From Phytophthora quininea (taxonomy: Eukaryota; Oomycota; Peronosporomycetes; Peronosporales; Peronosporaceae), in the NCBI GenBank assembly GCA_011947345.1, contig JAAVTG010000037.1, positions 21,757 to 85,756 on the forward strand: a stretch of DNA of 64,000 bases, written 5' to 3'. Within the stretch, counting starts at the first letter, position 1, and each line of letters opens with the position of its first letter. Shown here in pieces: positions 32,880-44,272 of the stretch. Position numbers and translations under genes: made by a program. The notes under the pieces were generated by a model. The model saw only the letters and a program-made list of their open reading frames with translations, was not told the DNA's origin and ran no database searches.

Positions 32880-35755
32880 TTACTTTCTGCTATGACCGCT
32901 CGGCGTTGCAGCAGAATCTGGCTTCATTGATAGCTCTTCGGTGTGGTCGAGGCTTCTACTGGGATCTCCATTTTGTGTGCTGTCTTCGTCGTGCGGCGGA
33001 TCGTTATCAACAGGGGCCTGCTGCTTCACTTGGACCACTGACGCGGGTGCACCACCAACTGCGTTCGTAATTTCTTCGACCTGGGTGTTGGCGCTTTCTA
33101 GAGCGTTGTTTGCTTCGCCTTTTTCGCTAGCAGGTGCTTGCTGTATTGGCGCAGTCACGACTTTTGGCAGCGTGAAGGCATCAATTGAAACGTCAAGCGC
33201 GAAGTCGTTTGGACTGAGCAATTCATCCGCAGGTCGACTGTGTGCGACTGCGGGAGAAGGAAAAGTTTGCTCCTCGAAGTCATCCACCGTCGCATTATCA
33301 CCAGTAATAACAGGGAATTGGTCATCATCGCTTGAATCGCGAGGGTTGACAATTGTGCGAATAGCTTCCGGTCGAATACCCATTGCTGCCGCCGATGCTT
33401 CTGCAACTTCAGACCGTACTCGACGGGCTAATGCATACGCTTCAGCAAGTTCGCTCGACGATCCAGTCTCGCGTGGTGTCGTCTCGTTTGTAACTTTTTC
33501 TTGTTTCGCGACGGTAGTTGCTGTTGGCTTAGCGGGTCGAACGGCCTGCTTTTTCAGTGGGGACGGCAAAGAGCGCAGCTTTGGAACAGGTGTTGCAGTG
33601 CTCTCGACGCAGGGTTTATTTGCAACCATTGCTGGAGTAGGATTTTTCACGCTTTCGATGGTTTCTCGTACTGGAGCCAAAGCTGCAACCGGCGCGACGA
33701 CAGTCATTGGGATCGCCACATGAGTTTTCGTCGCCGCGTGGAGTGCACATGCACCCAACAGAGCGGGCAAAAGTGCAGACCCTCTTCGCACTGTTGGCAT
33801 TCCAGTACAGCACGTTCGTCTCCGCACTCCTCACATCTTCCGCGACGGATGGCTCGACCTCGAACCATCACGAAAAACTCTGCATGTCGATCGCGAGCAA
33901 CTCGACGCCCTTGCATTCCACGAGCGTGCCGTTGAATGGTCACGACCGCCTTCTGCTCTCGGGTAATTCGTGCACGATGTTCTTCCTTGCGACGAATTAA
34001 TTCCAGAGCCTGCTGCGTGTTCGACTCCACTTCAGCCTCCATATCGTGCACTTGGCGTTGGACTTGTACCGTCAACGCCTTCACTCGCTGCTCCACATCA
34101 CGATCCAGATTCTGCAAGCGTGTGCGTCGTTCTGCATTTTGCTGCAAGTTGTACAGATCTCGGTTTGCCACTGCCTCCCCAGTGCAGACTGGGAAATTGT
34201 CGCCTTCACTGTCGACGTTGCTGGTGAACTCTGCGCTGAACGGCTTGACCACAACTAAGCCTCCATGGATGGCCAGATGCGACTGCGTACAGTGAGCGCG
34301 CCACCACTCGGATGCCTCGTGGTCCTTTGTCAAGCTTGTTTGTGGAGCTTTCCCAGTTGCGTCACTCGCCAAAAACCGACGAATTTCTTCCGAAGGCCAT
34401 GGCGGAGGTGCAGTTTGGCCCGCAGTGGAATTGTCGTCCTTACTCGCACCACGTTCGTCATCGCTTTGGTTGTCGCTTTCACCTCGAGGCCAGACCCAAA
34501 TGTTGTTTTCGTCTTCCCAAGGACTCTTGGCCACCAGCACTTGGCGAATGTCACGCTCGGCTCCAGCAAGCTGAGTTTGCCACCAGTGTCGCTTGTCTAG
34601 CACTGAACGAACAGCACGGCGGTGGTGGTTCCACGCCCGAGCACGTCTGGATGAATTCCATTCCTCAATACACTCCATTTTGTCGTGATAATCCTCGCTT
34701 TGGTTGTTCATCGTCATTCCTTCAGGCGATTCTTCTAACAAATGCCTCACTCGGTTGTTGCAGCTCACGTAGTGCTGTGCTGCTCAATCTCCTGTTCAAA
34801 CCGCTTGGAGCGGACGTCTCGATCGTACTGAAGCAATCGCTGCGCAGTCGAATGTTGCATAGCGACTAATTGATCGTACAGGTCACGCCGTCGATTGGCT
34901 TGAGACTTGGAAGTTTCCGTTTGGGTTCGAGTGTCTGACTCGGCGTGTTCCTGAGCCACTTTTCGCTTGATCCTGCAAACAAGTAGGTTGTTAGTATGCT
35001 GGCAACTCTGTAGTGTTTTGCTTCGCACGATGCGGCACGAACCTTTCCCGAAGTGCTTTCCGTCTGGTGGCAAATTCTTCCTCATCAGCAATTGAGGCAG
35101 GCGAGTGGCGCACTGATGAATTGCGAATGTCATCTGCTGTCAGCAAAAGCGACGGCACACGCTTTGAACAACTCTGACCATCGAGGCTCCAGTGACTGAA
35201 GCCTGTAGTCTCTATTCCAAAGGGGTTGAACGTGAAAATCCGGTCGCTGGGGTCGGTGATGCTGTCTTCATGTTTTGCTGCTTGTGGTATTGACGACGAG
35301 ACCGCTCGCCAACTACGTTGAATCACTCTCGCCGACCGTTGCTGCTGGAATGCACGGACCCGTTCCAGTTCAGCTGCTGTGGTGTGCTGCAAGAAATAAA
35401 GTTCCTGCTCGTTTCGCCAAATGCGCAGTTGTCGACGCCTTGTTGCTTGTTGGAAGCCCTCCTACAAGAGCAATCACCATCAGCACACTCACTTGTGACG
35501 ACGGACACCATGGACCATGCGACCCACCTGCTCTCTTGAAAACTCGCGCAGCTGTGCGAACTCACGTCTCGTGAATCGTCCTCGCTGGAGAGCTTGAACC
35601 CGTGTCACCGCTTGCTGTCGACAACCAATCGTGAGTTCGTGATCATATTTCTCCGTGCACACCAATCTTACAATTCTTCGGCGCTGCTTTCGACGCCATT
35701 GGAAGCCTCGAAAACGCGACTGGATCCTCACCGCAGCTTGCTCTTCTGGTGGCAT
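32880..35755 (-). CDS. IQ-motif protein with C-terminal B-box-like zinc finger, copy 1 (longest)
   Basis: Exons 35755-35528, 35461-35043 and 34972-32880 (introns 66 and 70 bases). IQ motifs, which bind calmodulin or myosin-type light chains, are seen at AAVRIQSRFRGFQWRRKQRRR, AVTRVQALQRGRF, SARVIQRSWRAV and VVTIQRHARGMQGRRVARDR. Coiled-coil stretches lie between them. After the last IQ comes a Cys/His cluster (CEECGDERAVLECQQCEEGLHFCPLCWVHVH) resembling a B-box, then a long disordered tail. Two frame breaks occur. At about 34786, copy 3 has GG where this copy has G. At 33725-33728, TTTT (sense AAAA) should be five. Repair gives about 913 residues. Architecture suggests a cytoskeletal or flagellar scaffold, but I cannot name it. 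Partial copies lie at 51.5-52.7 kb and 56.8-58.5 kb. Confidence 0.75.
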
Positions 35756-36403
35756 GACAAAACAACAAAGCCACAAGAAACGCCGCGACCGCTGAAGGAC
35801 ACGTTAATATCATAATATTATTACCGACCACACCTTGCGCGCCGAACCTGGCGAGGTAAGCGAGGCTCACGATCTGCAATAAAACGAAATTCACCAGCGT
35901 TTATATTGCTGTCGATTTCTGCGGATTAAGAAAGTGTTGTAACAACACTGTTGTTGCAGTATCTTTTTTTTAGCAAAATGATTTTTTTACTATCATCCCA
36001 GCCCAACAGATTAATTAGCGTTCTGTCGTTCTGTCCGCAAGTCAAAACTACTCAGTCACTTTCAATCTCACAGTGAGCAAATGACGCTGCTGCGAAGCAG
36101 GCGCGTTGGATGCAGTGCCTCAAACACCACGAAATTGTTATTCTTTATTTCGAACTAAAAATTCAATCCCAGCCTTCGCCGTGGCGTGGTTTAAAAATAT
36201 AACCAGGCTCGCGCAATTTCGCATGCAAAGTGAAGAGATCTTTCTTTAACCCCTCTGAAGCGGGTAAAAAAATCGATTTGGTTATTTTGTCACGGGATCA
36301 ATCTGTCCGTCGGGGAACGGTTGCGCCCGCTGACACATTCGGTACTCGGACGTTGATTTGTGCGCGGCGATTGGTGGATAATGCGCCAAGGCCTGGGAGA
36401 AGT
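35756..36403. other. AT-rich intergenic DNA with a repeat shared with 51.3 kb
   Basis: No gene. From about 35833 toward the IQ gene the sequence is part of the segment duplicated at 56.7 kb. Positions ~36028-36176 are related to 51281-51490, sharing TTCTGT-CGCAAGTC-AAACTAC and GCAGTGCCT-AAACACCAC blocks. The last bases are the left target duplication of the hAT element. Confidence 0.5.
36028..36176 (+). repeat. Dispersed repeat, copy A
   Basis: Shares two blocks of near-identity with 51281-51490 in the same orientation. Both lie beside copies of the IQ-motif gene. No ends or coding capacity seen. Confidence 0.55.
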
Positions 36404-36411
36404 GGCTCGGT
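36404..36411 (+). repeat. Left 8-bp target-site duplication of hAT element
   Basis: GGCTCGGT, identical to 39976-39983. An 8-bp duplication is diagnostic of hAT insertion. Confidence 0.9.
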
Positions 36412-36571
36412 TAGGGATGGTTTTGTATTGGACGAGTAAAGAATGTCTAAAATATTCTATACTATTTTGAACAGTTTAGAAGTGTCCAAAATGTCCAAAA
36501 GTCCGAACTTGTGTTGAGTATACACACGTAGTGTTGAAGAAGATCGCCATGGAACCAGTTACTCCGCCCCC

Positions 36572-38892
36572 ATGCCATCACCAGCACCACCTGCAGCCCC
36601 AGACGCTTCGCACAGAAGGTCAGCAGTGTTCAGATCGCCGGTTGGGCCAGCATTGCGTCGATCTCCACGCTACAGCCCCTATCGGGCTGGTGCCTCATAC
36701 GCCAGCACACCAGAGCAGCCCTCAAGGCCTTCATCAGCAATCAGGCAGGTTGCTTTCTCGCCGCAACTGGTATCTTCTACGCCTTCACGGCCTCAACTGA
36801 CATCAGCATCATCTTCGAGGCCGCCACGCTCACCATCACCTCGTCAGCAGCCCCGGACATCACCGGCAAAACTCGGACGTCCCATTGACGATATTTGGCA
36901 GCACTATGGCATCGAAAGAGAAGGTGGGAAGAAGCATGGGCGCTGCAAGTACTGTGGCTCTCTCAAGAAAAACGGCAAGCCAAGCGGTAACCTTCTCAAA
37001 CATCTTACAAAGGCAGGACAATGTCCAAACGTTCCCCGAGATGTCCAAGCATCTTTGTTGCCACCGCAACCACCCCGACTCGTTGCAAACGACAAGCGGG
37101 CCACGCAACCTCCGCCTACAGAGCTAAACCAAGAGACCTTCGAGATGGCTCTAGCTCGGATATTCTTTGTGTGCGCGCTACCATTTATTTTGATCGAAGC
37201 GACTATTTTTCGGGAGTTCTTCGCCATGGTCGCGCCAACCATGAAGCTCCCGTCGCGTCATAAACTGAGTGGTGTGCTACTGAAACGTGTGCGAGACGAG
37301 CTACATCACAGTCACGTGATCAAGCTGATTAATCAGCACAAATATGTATCACTCGTCACGGACGGGTGGACGGACACAAACAGCTCGAGTATTATGAATT
37401 TTATGGTCGTCGCGCCAGGAATGTCTTCCGTGTTTTGGTCCTCGTGGTCAACGAGGTCGAAACAACACACAGCAGAATACATTGCCGGCGAAATTGACAA
37501 AGTTATCGCGGAAATCGAGAGGGATACGACGGCTAAAGTCATTGCTGTTGTCACTGACAACGCCAACAATATGCGGAGTGCGCCAGGAAGTATACACAGC
37601 GGCCATCATGTTGTTAGCGGTGGGTGCTCAGCTCATGTACTAAACTTGCTCATGCAAGGAGTGTGCCAGTTTCCGGCCGTTAAAGCCGTCCATTTGAGAG
37701 CGGTTGCAGTCACTCGTTTTGTTCGAGATCATCTGGCCTTGCTTGATGAATTTAAGGTGCTACAGAAAGGAGTGCGCGGAGAAGGTGTGAGGGCCAGAAT
37801 TCTATCTCTTCCGGTGCCAACACGCTGGTACTCTGTGCATAATTGCATGCGGTGCGTGCTGGAAAATTCACAGCTTCTGGAGAAATTATTTTTGAGCCCT
37901 GAATACGAACAATTTCGTGACCGATACCGTGGCACTCCAGCGCGCCGTCAGAAACTTCACTATATTATGGCGCTAGTTCGAGATGATCGGTTTTGGAATA
38001 ACTTGCGCACGGTAGTTCGTATGCTAAATCCTATGATCGAAGCATTGCGAAACCTGGAAGCCGATAACATGTATGTTTCGGGAGTTTATAAGTGGTTTAG
38101 ATGGCTGCGCTACCACGCGATGTATGGCGTCACGTCATCTGAACAAGAAGTGGAGCTTGAAAACGCTCACGCCAATCGAGCGCTCGGGATCGAGCTACTC
38201 AGTAGCACAGCGAGTCGAATCACAGTAGTAGTAGCTGGAAATGTTACTGGGCCTGACGAAGATGAGCTCCATCATACATCGCCAGACGATGAGAGGTTGG
38301 TTGAGGGAGGTAGATACGAGAATGTTGCTGTCCTGTTGCCGATCTCCAAAAGTTCATTCGCGAAAGGATTAAGAAACGATGGCAGTATGTGCACACGAAC
38401 GCGATGGCGATTGCGTTCAAGCTTGACCCAACAACTGACCTTGACGACTTTGTCGGTTCCGACAACAGCAATGTCGACAAACAAATACGTGAAATGGCAA
38501 CGCGATGCAGAATAACAACAACTAGTACTGATCCTGAGCTGACAGCAGAAATTTTGAAGTTCAAAAGCATGAAGCGAGGCGGTGGAGAAAACCTCCGGAA
38601 CATGTATGCAAAGTCGAATCCGCGCGATTACTGGAATGCAATGAGTAGCAAGGAGTATCCTCTTCTCCATAAAATTGCTGACATTGTATTTGCCATTCCC
38701 ACGTCATCAGCAGCGAGCGAGAGAGCGTGGAGCATATTGGATCACATCCACTCGAAGAGGAGGAACCGACTTTCCGTTGAAAAGGTCGAAATGCTTGCAT
38801 ATATCTACATTAACTACGGCACGATCAAGAGTGGGGAGGTTGATCTAGCACGACACCAGTCGTGTCCAGACTGTACGGATGTCGATGACTAA
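36572..38892 (+). CDS. hAT transposase with N-terminal BED zinc finger
   Basis: Cuts and pastes its own element. A Ser/Pro-rich N-terminus is followed by a BED finger (residues ~105-150: IWQHYGI, CKYCG, H and C ligands). The catalytic core shows the conserved VTDGWTDTNS and TDNANNM segments and the CSAHVLNLL helix. The C-terminal hAT dimerisation region has FAIPTSSAASERAWS and NRLSVEKVEMLAYIYIN. The frame breaks at the AAAA of 38348-38351; one more A restores 773 residues. An earlier ATG at 36549 would join through a five-C run (36566-36571 region) if that too lost a base. With both ends present, this could be an active or recently active element. Confidence 0.88.
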
Positions 38893-38949
38893 GTGTTAGT
38901 CTTCAATAACACAATGATATTTGTGACGTCTTTGTTTACCTTCTCTCAC

Positions 38950-39890
38950 GCAGCACCTCCAGGTCGTGCTCGGTCAACCATTCCAGGATGAGATTGTATC
39001 CTCACCCAGGACACCTGATGCTGGTCTCTCGGCTTCAGGCTGTTGACACAAAGCACAGTATCGTGAGTTTCAAACAGGACAATAGTTTTACAACCAACGC
39101 ACCTCGCCTTCCTGGATTGCAGCAAGACCGGTGTGCTCGGTTGCTTCTCCTCGGATTCGCCCTATATGGCCGTGTGGGTCAGTACTCGACGTTCTCTATC
39201 AGCGAACACAATGGTTTCGCACCTGAACACAGCCTCGCGCCTTGGAGATGACGGTCAAGTGGTCCCAAGCCTAGTAGCTGTCTTCAGGTCCGTACGCAGG
39301 CAAGACGGTCGCCACGTATAGCTGGTTGTTCACAAGTGAGCGCAAAGCAGGTGTCCCCAGTGTGCCTTGGCACCTTGCTTCATGAGACTGGACAGCTCCG
39401 GATGCCGACGCCAATATTGCCGTTGGGGGTGTCGACGGGCGTCATGCTGTTGCTGGCGGACAGCGTGTCTGACTCCTTGAACGTGTCCAGGATCTCGCCT
39501 TCAAACGGGTGTATGAAGTTAGTGCTGAAAATATTGCCAGCCGCGTTCTTCTCCGGGATGGAGCCGCCCACGAGGAAGTTCTTGCGCTCGGCTGCCAACT
39601 TGGGCAACATGACGGTGGGCGGTTGGTCAATTTTGATCAGCTGTTCCTTCTTATCCGAGTTCTCCTCGGCGTACTCAAAGTCGAGGTACCCTGCGCCTGC
39701 TTCTTGGTGGCCTCGATGACTGTGGCCGTGACGATGTTTGTCTGCTTTTCGTCGCCCATAGCCCCTGGAACAGCGCCAGCTCGAGCTTGGGGATGAACGT
39801 GCTCGTGAGGCTCGAGTGGCGCGGCGCGGCAGCGCAGGATCAATTATAAACTGCGTTATAGCCTGCAAAATGCATTCCCTCCCACAGTTT
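38950..39890 (-). pseudogene. Probable captured host gene fragment inside the hAT element
   Basis: On the strand opposite to the transposase, 39868-39380 encodes a protein-like stretch (MGDEKQTNIVTATVIEATKK joined to LDFEYAEENSDKKEQL, then KIDQPPTVMLPKLAAERKNF and IHPFEGEILDTFKESDTL) with normal amino-acid composition. The two parts connect if the CCC at 39690-39692 (sense GGG) has one more base. Further 3' (to about 38950) the frames become broken. I do not recognise the family. The position between the transposase and the right end suggests transduplication of a host gene. Confidence 0.5.
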
Positions 39891-39975
39891 TAGACACTTT
39901 TGGACTTTGGACGGGATTTTGGACGTTTTGCAAAAGAGTTTAGAATCGTTCTAAAGTAGTTCAAAACCATCCCTA

Positions 39976-39983
39976 GGCTCGGT
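39976..39983 (+). repeat. Right 8-bp target-site duplication of hAT element
   Basis: GGCTCGGT, identical to 36404-36411. Confidence 0.9.
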
Positions 39984-40745
39984 AGAGTTGCACTAAACAA
40001 TCGAGTGCCAAAAGGGAGAGTGAAGGGGTCAGGAAGCGCTTGGCAACGACAACCAAGAACTACGGAATGTGCTTCGTTGGGAAGGAAAGCAGGTCGTAGC
40101 GGAACTCGAGCGTGAGTTGGCCAAGGACGGGGTGTCGACGACGAAGGGACCCGGTTTGCGGGAGCAGATGACAGCGAGGAGAAGTGGCGTCCGGGCTTCG
40201 GCGAGCTGCGGGCCATGCAGTCGAGGATGGCAAGGACGGTCGACAGGGAGCTTCGCGTGATTGGCAGCGGGTGTGGGTGCTTCCGGTAGGCAGCGCCGAT
40301 AGTTATCACTTTTGCTTTTACTCAGTCTCGGACACCACATAACAGCGTCACAAGACTACCTGTATTCTACTTTGATCGACACCTACCCATCTAGCAGCTG
40401 TTTCAACTCTACTTGACCTACGAAACGGTTCAGTAGAGCGTACCAAACACTCCTCCTCAGCAAGAGTTCTTTAGTTAATATTTGCTCGAGGGGCCCTTGG
40501 CTCGCTGGACCTCGCGCGGCCTAGCCTGCTGTGTAAGCAACCCCGCATTACCCCCGCCCCGCGACATTTCCCATAAGAACGGTAGAATCCCACAGGCAGA
40601 AAAATCAAAGACACAATTTGGCAGAAATAGAGATACAAAGAAAAGCGCAGAGATAAAGCGGTCAGCAGGTGTAAATCAACAGATTTAGCGAAGAAAGCCG
40701 CAGATCTGTCCGATGTTTAGGTAGACCACATCAAAACAGGGCTCG
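39984..40745. other. Right flank of the hAT insertion, no supported gene
   Basis: Continues the locus interrupted at 36403. A plus-strand frame around 40030-40260 gives a partly coding-looking charged peptide (ELRNVLRWEGKQVVAELERELAKDG), probably a repeat remnant. Nothing else can be supported. Confidence 0.4.
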
Positions 40746-40746
40746 A

Positions 40747-41060
40747 GTGCCTAACATAGTGAATAGACACTGTCCAACGACGACCGCAACTAAGAGCAGG
40801 AGACCACACATCTTGAGAGTATGCCTCAGTCGGTTTACGCTATTTCACCCTGACGCTACGTTCAAGTTAAGAGACTTAGGTTATCCTGTTATTACATGTG
40901 GATTCTCGGATGCATCAAAATCATACAAATTTGCAGCAATTTTCGTGATAAGTCGTCGCACCGAGAAAGAATATACAATATGCTTGAATGCTCACACCAC
41001 AACGACGCCAGTTGCTAAAGCGACAGCGTCGATGATGGGCACAAGGCGTGTAAGTGTTTA
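40747..41060 (+). pseudogene. MULE transposase fragment 1
   Basis: Encodes LFHPDATFKLRDLGYPVITCGFSDASKSYKF followed by FVISRRTEKEY, the first catalytic block of Mutator-like (MULE) transposases as found in oomycetes, including the D of the DDE triad in the DATFK context. Sequence before and after is unrelated or broken. It is a relic, probably of the same element as the fragment at 41896-42230. Confidence 0.6.
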
Positions 41061-41264
41061 TGACCCGCTCTCTCCGTCACCCATGATACCATCGCTCTCC
41101 TCGCTTAGGTGGCTGTCGAAACTGCCGTCGTCTTCGACACCGCTCTCGTACTCCTCGCCTTGCTCTCTACCAGCGCTGCTGCTTTCACCATCTTTTCCTT
41201 GTGCGCCTTTGACTTGATTCTCTTGGCCACAAAGCTTGCTCCCATTTCTCTGGTTAGGTTGAAC

Positions 41265-41627
41265 CTACTCAATGTGCTTGGTCAAAGAATTTGCGGTGTC
41301 GTAGGACTCTGGGCAAAACAGACAGTCGTAAGCTTTTTGACTCTGCAATCCGATGAGACATGAACGGGAGCATGCACTTCCCACATGCAAAAATCTTGAA
41401 TAGAGACCTCTGCTGCGATCGGCCTTTGATGGACTTCTTCGTAGACACGCATGAAACAGCGTTCCACCCATTATCGCTACAATTACCGAACCTTGCACAT
41501 TTTGAGAGGTCCTGATGCTTGGCCTGCGTTTGACCCCCGGAAGTGATTTTAGCGCATGTGAGTCGATTTGAAAATGGCCGTTGACCGCTACCACACCTTC
41601 TGCTATCTTGTAGTAAACACCCTTCAC
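41265..41627 (-). pseudogene. C2H2-finger-containing transposon remnant
   Basis: A minus-strand frame ends with YDCLFCPESYDTANSLTKHIE, one C2H2-like finger, preceded by low-quality sequence. It lies between two MULE fragments, so it is probably debris of another element nested there. Confidence 0.35.
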
Positions 41628-41895
41628 GGCTGAGCCACCTCAATCACAAGACCAACTTGCCCCCATCCGCATTCCAGATTTTTCCAACACACTTTACAGA
41701 ATATTGGTACCCGCAATACCTCTGTATTTTTCATTATTACGTCAGTACGCTTCACCTTATCTAATTTTGTATAACTAGAGCCCTGGACGGGTTCACTATA
41801 GCTTGATCCAAACACTTCGATTTTGTGCTTCTGTGCAAGCAGAAACGACAAACGCTTGACTACGACGTCACACGGTTCTTGCAAGACAATAGTAT

Positions 41896-42230
41896 GTGTT
41901 CATGCACATAAGTGATCTCCCGATCCACCAGTTCCCTATACAGTGTGTTGTAGTCACGACTTACGACCGGCCTACTCGCTCGTACTACCCTGCAGATTTT
42001 GTTTGTGCACGTCCAAGAAATAGGCGTCTCCTGGTTTTTGATGCTACTGAATACGAGATGGGCACTGATCATATTTATTGTGACTTCGAGGCCGGATTAA
42101 TCAGGGCGCTTAAAGTCCACTATCCAACCGCATTATTTGTTAGAAGCTTGTTTCACATCAAGCAAGCTAGTCAGCGCAAAATGAAGCGTACGCGATTTCT
42201 GTGCAAAATTGCGATGAGATGTATTTTTTT
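41896..42230 (+). pseudogene. MULE transposase fragment 2
   Basis: Encodes MGTDHIYCDFEAGLIRALKVHYPTA and LFHIKQASQRKMKR, the second catalytic block of MULE transposases (DFE-A-I, then the FH-kqA motif). Out of continuity with fragment 1; about 850 bases of unrelated DNA separate them, suggesting a nested insertion or rearrangement. Confidence 0.6.
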
Positions 42231-42615
42231 TTTAGGAATTTCCATATTTCAGTTGTTTTAACTGAGATTTGACTTTGGGATGGTAGTAGCAGCGTGGATT
42301 TCGGAGTGCATCAGTGTTATTAATTTATCTGCAAAATAGTACTATATTTCTTGGTTACTACTATGCAATATTTTTACTATACTGTTTCTCTTGGGCCCAG
42401 TTGATGAGCGCAATTGAAGAGGATTGCGCGCTGGCAATTCTGCATCGACAAAACAGAGCAGATAACATAAATAGCGAATTTCCAACGGCGTCTTATGGCT
42501 TATCTATCCCGGCAAAAATTGATGCTCAAACTTGTGGGTTCAACAACTTTCACACATCATTCCGCATTCTTCCTCGGTCCGCTATCCTCCCGAACAACAA
42601 CCACTACTCTCTCAA

Positions 42616-42933
42616 ATGGCCCCCGCTCCGACAAAGAGAAAGGACTTCGGTGAAGTCCCGTTCTCACTCGAAGCTGCTGATCTGTCGATTGCTCAAGCGT
42701 TGGGACTTCTCCGTACCGGCGTAATTGTTCAGCAAAACGACCCGAGTCAAGACAACTACGGGGTGGCGTATGACCGTCGGGGAAACGTCACATCGGAATA
42801 TCACCAGTCGCAAAAGCCATTCAAGCGCAGTGCAAGTAATTTGCACAAGCTTGTGGCTTTCAGCTCAAGGTTGAAATTTTCAGCTCCAAGCCGAACGGCG
42901 TGGGGAATGCCAAATACGTGTGCATACGCCTGA
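42616..42933 (+). CDS. Small hypothetical protein
   Basis: 105 residues from an ATG in a good amino-acid context (MAPAPTKRKDFGEVPFSLEAADLS). No recognised domain. The composition is protein-like in the first 70 residues and then deteriorates, so it may be the first exon of a decayed gene or a transposon accessory frame. Confidence 0.3.
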   Translation: MAPAPTKRKDFGEVPFSLEAADLSIAQALGLLRTGVIVQQNDPSQDNYGVAYDRRGNVTSEYHQSQKPFKRSASNLHKLVAFSSRLKFSAPSRTAWGMPNTCAYA

Positions 42934-43338
42934 ACGGCTAGCAATTTTTCGACACGAAAGCCAACGCCGAGGATATCATGTGCCAGTTTTCGATCAACGT
43001 ATCCGGAATCAGCGGGTTTTGGAAGGTGACACGAGTAAATTATTGTCCTAATCACATCAAGCATGTGGGTTTTCGAGTCACCTATTTGTGAGCACGTTCA
43101 AGCCTACTCTAATGTAAGGAGATTTGACCAAGTTTGAGCGCTTATATTAGCAGGTTAATCAGATCAGAAAGTAATATTCCTCATTACTATTTTATGAGCT
43201 ACTACTAATATTATCGGTATGATACCTTTTAGCGTAGGTCAATGAGATTCGACCAGTCCAGCTTGGCGAGGTCCTTGGCGCGCTTTAGATTGTCTGGTCC
43301 TGCTACCCAAACATAGGTCGGGTAGTGACTGTCTCCTT

Positions 43339-43632
43339 TCATTTCTTGTCGCAGTTGGAGTCCTCTTCCGGCGGCGTTTCCTCCCACCAGCCGACCTTGT
43401 CCAGCTCACGCTTAACAGCGTGAGCCTTGCTGGACAAACGACCGGCGAGTTTACGCCGTTCCTTCTGCTTGTCTACGGCCTTCGGGCCGCAACCCGTTTT
43501 GCGCACCAAATGATTCTTGAGCTTCGTGGTGGTGCTCAATTTCGCGTGGCACCGCCAGCGCGTAGTCGTTTTCCTAGACTCCGGGCGCCCGGACTTCTTC
43601 TTGGATGGAGGACGACGTAGGACAGGTCCCAT
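43339..43632 (-). CDS. Small basic protein, possibly transposon-associated
   Basis: 97 residues, strongly basic, with a Cys/His pattern WRCHAKL...KNHLVRKTGCG that could be a degenerate BED-like or C2HC DNA-binding finger, followed by a charged helix. It stands alone in AT-rich repeat DNA. I do not know its function; a fragment of a transposase N-terminus is as likely as an independent gene. Confidence 0.35.
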   Translation of the reverse strand: MGPVLRRPPSKKKSGRPESRKTTTRWRCHAKLSTTTKLKNHLVRKTGCGPKAVDKQKERRKLAGRLSSKAHAVKRELDKVGWWEETPPEEDSNCDKK

Positions 43633-44272
43633 CGTCGGCAAAACTGAAAATGAGAAGCGGAAAAATGCAACAAGCAATGTAAGAGCAGAAATAGTTAGTA
43701 ATTGGCGACAAATAGTATATGAGCAATCATATCAGTGATTGTAATGTTACTCAGTGATTTGTCAAATCTCAGTTAAAACAACTGAAATTTGGAAATTCCT
43801 CAGTTTTTTTGCATGCTCACTGTAGTTCCACAAAGCTAAGTACATGGAAAAATATAATTGCAGCTGATTGTTCGGCGGGAAATATTGCATGTCCCACGAA
43901 AAGTGGAAGCGCTGTCGGCAATTTTCTCGAAAACGTCGATTGTCAAAAATCATTCGCTTTTGAGAACGTGGAACCGTCCGCATATAAAAACGGAATCTGC
44001 TGCACCGACAATCTCTCGGAGCGTGAAATTTATTGGAATTTGGTGTAAGTTTGGCTTCGTCAACTGCATCGGTCTTGACGACGGGACAGTGCTGCCTTTC
44101 GAGTTCAAACCGAGCAAAAATGGAGAAGACTATTTCTCAAGAAAAGGCGGATACTCGCTCAACGCACTAATAATTTGTAACGAAGTTGCTCGAATTCGTG
44201 AGGCAGTATGCAGATGACGAGCTCAACCAACCGATCGGCCGCAATGCTCAAGGGGATGAGCGGCGTATGCAA

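Larger units (their letters stand above)
36412..39975 (+). mobile_element. Complete hAT-family DNA transposon (3.56 kb)
   Basis: Bounded by inverted ends TAGGGATGGTTTTG (36412-36425 and, reversed, 39962-39975) and flanked by a perfect 8-bp duplication GGCTCGGT. The subterminal ~90 bases at both sides are also related, being rich in short TGTCCAAAA-like motifs that are probable transposase binding sites. The interior holds one BED-finger transposase on the plus strand. About 1 kb of unrelated sequence follows on its 3' side, part of which looks like a captured host coding fragment on the minus strand. The exact duplication and intact ends point to a recent insertion. Confidence 0.92.

Noticed and set aside
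32880..35755. IQ-gene copies as a transposon family
   Set aside because: They contain introns, have no terminal repeats or target duplications, and the copies have different limits, which fits segmental duplication.
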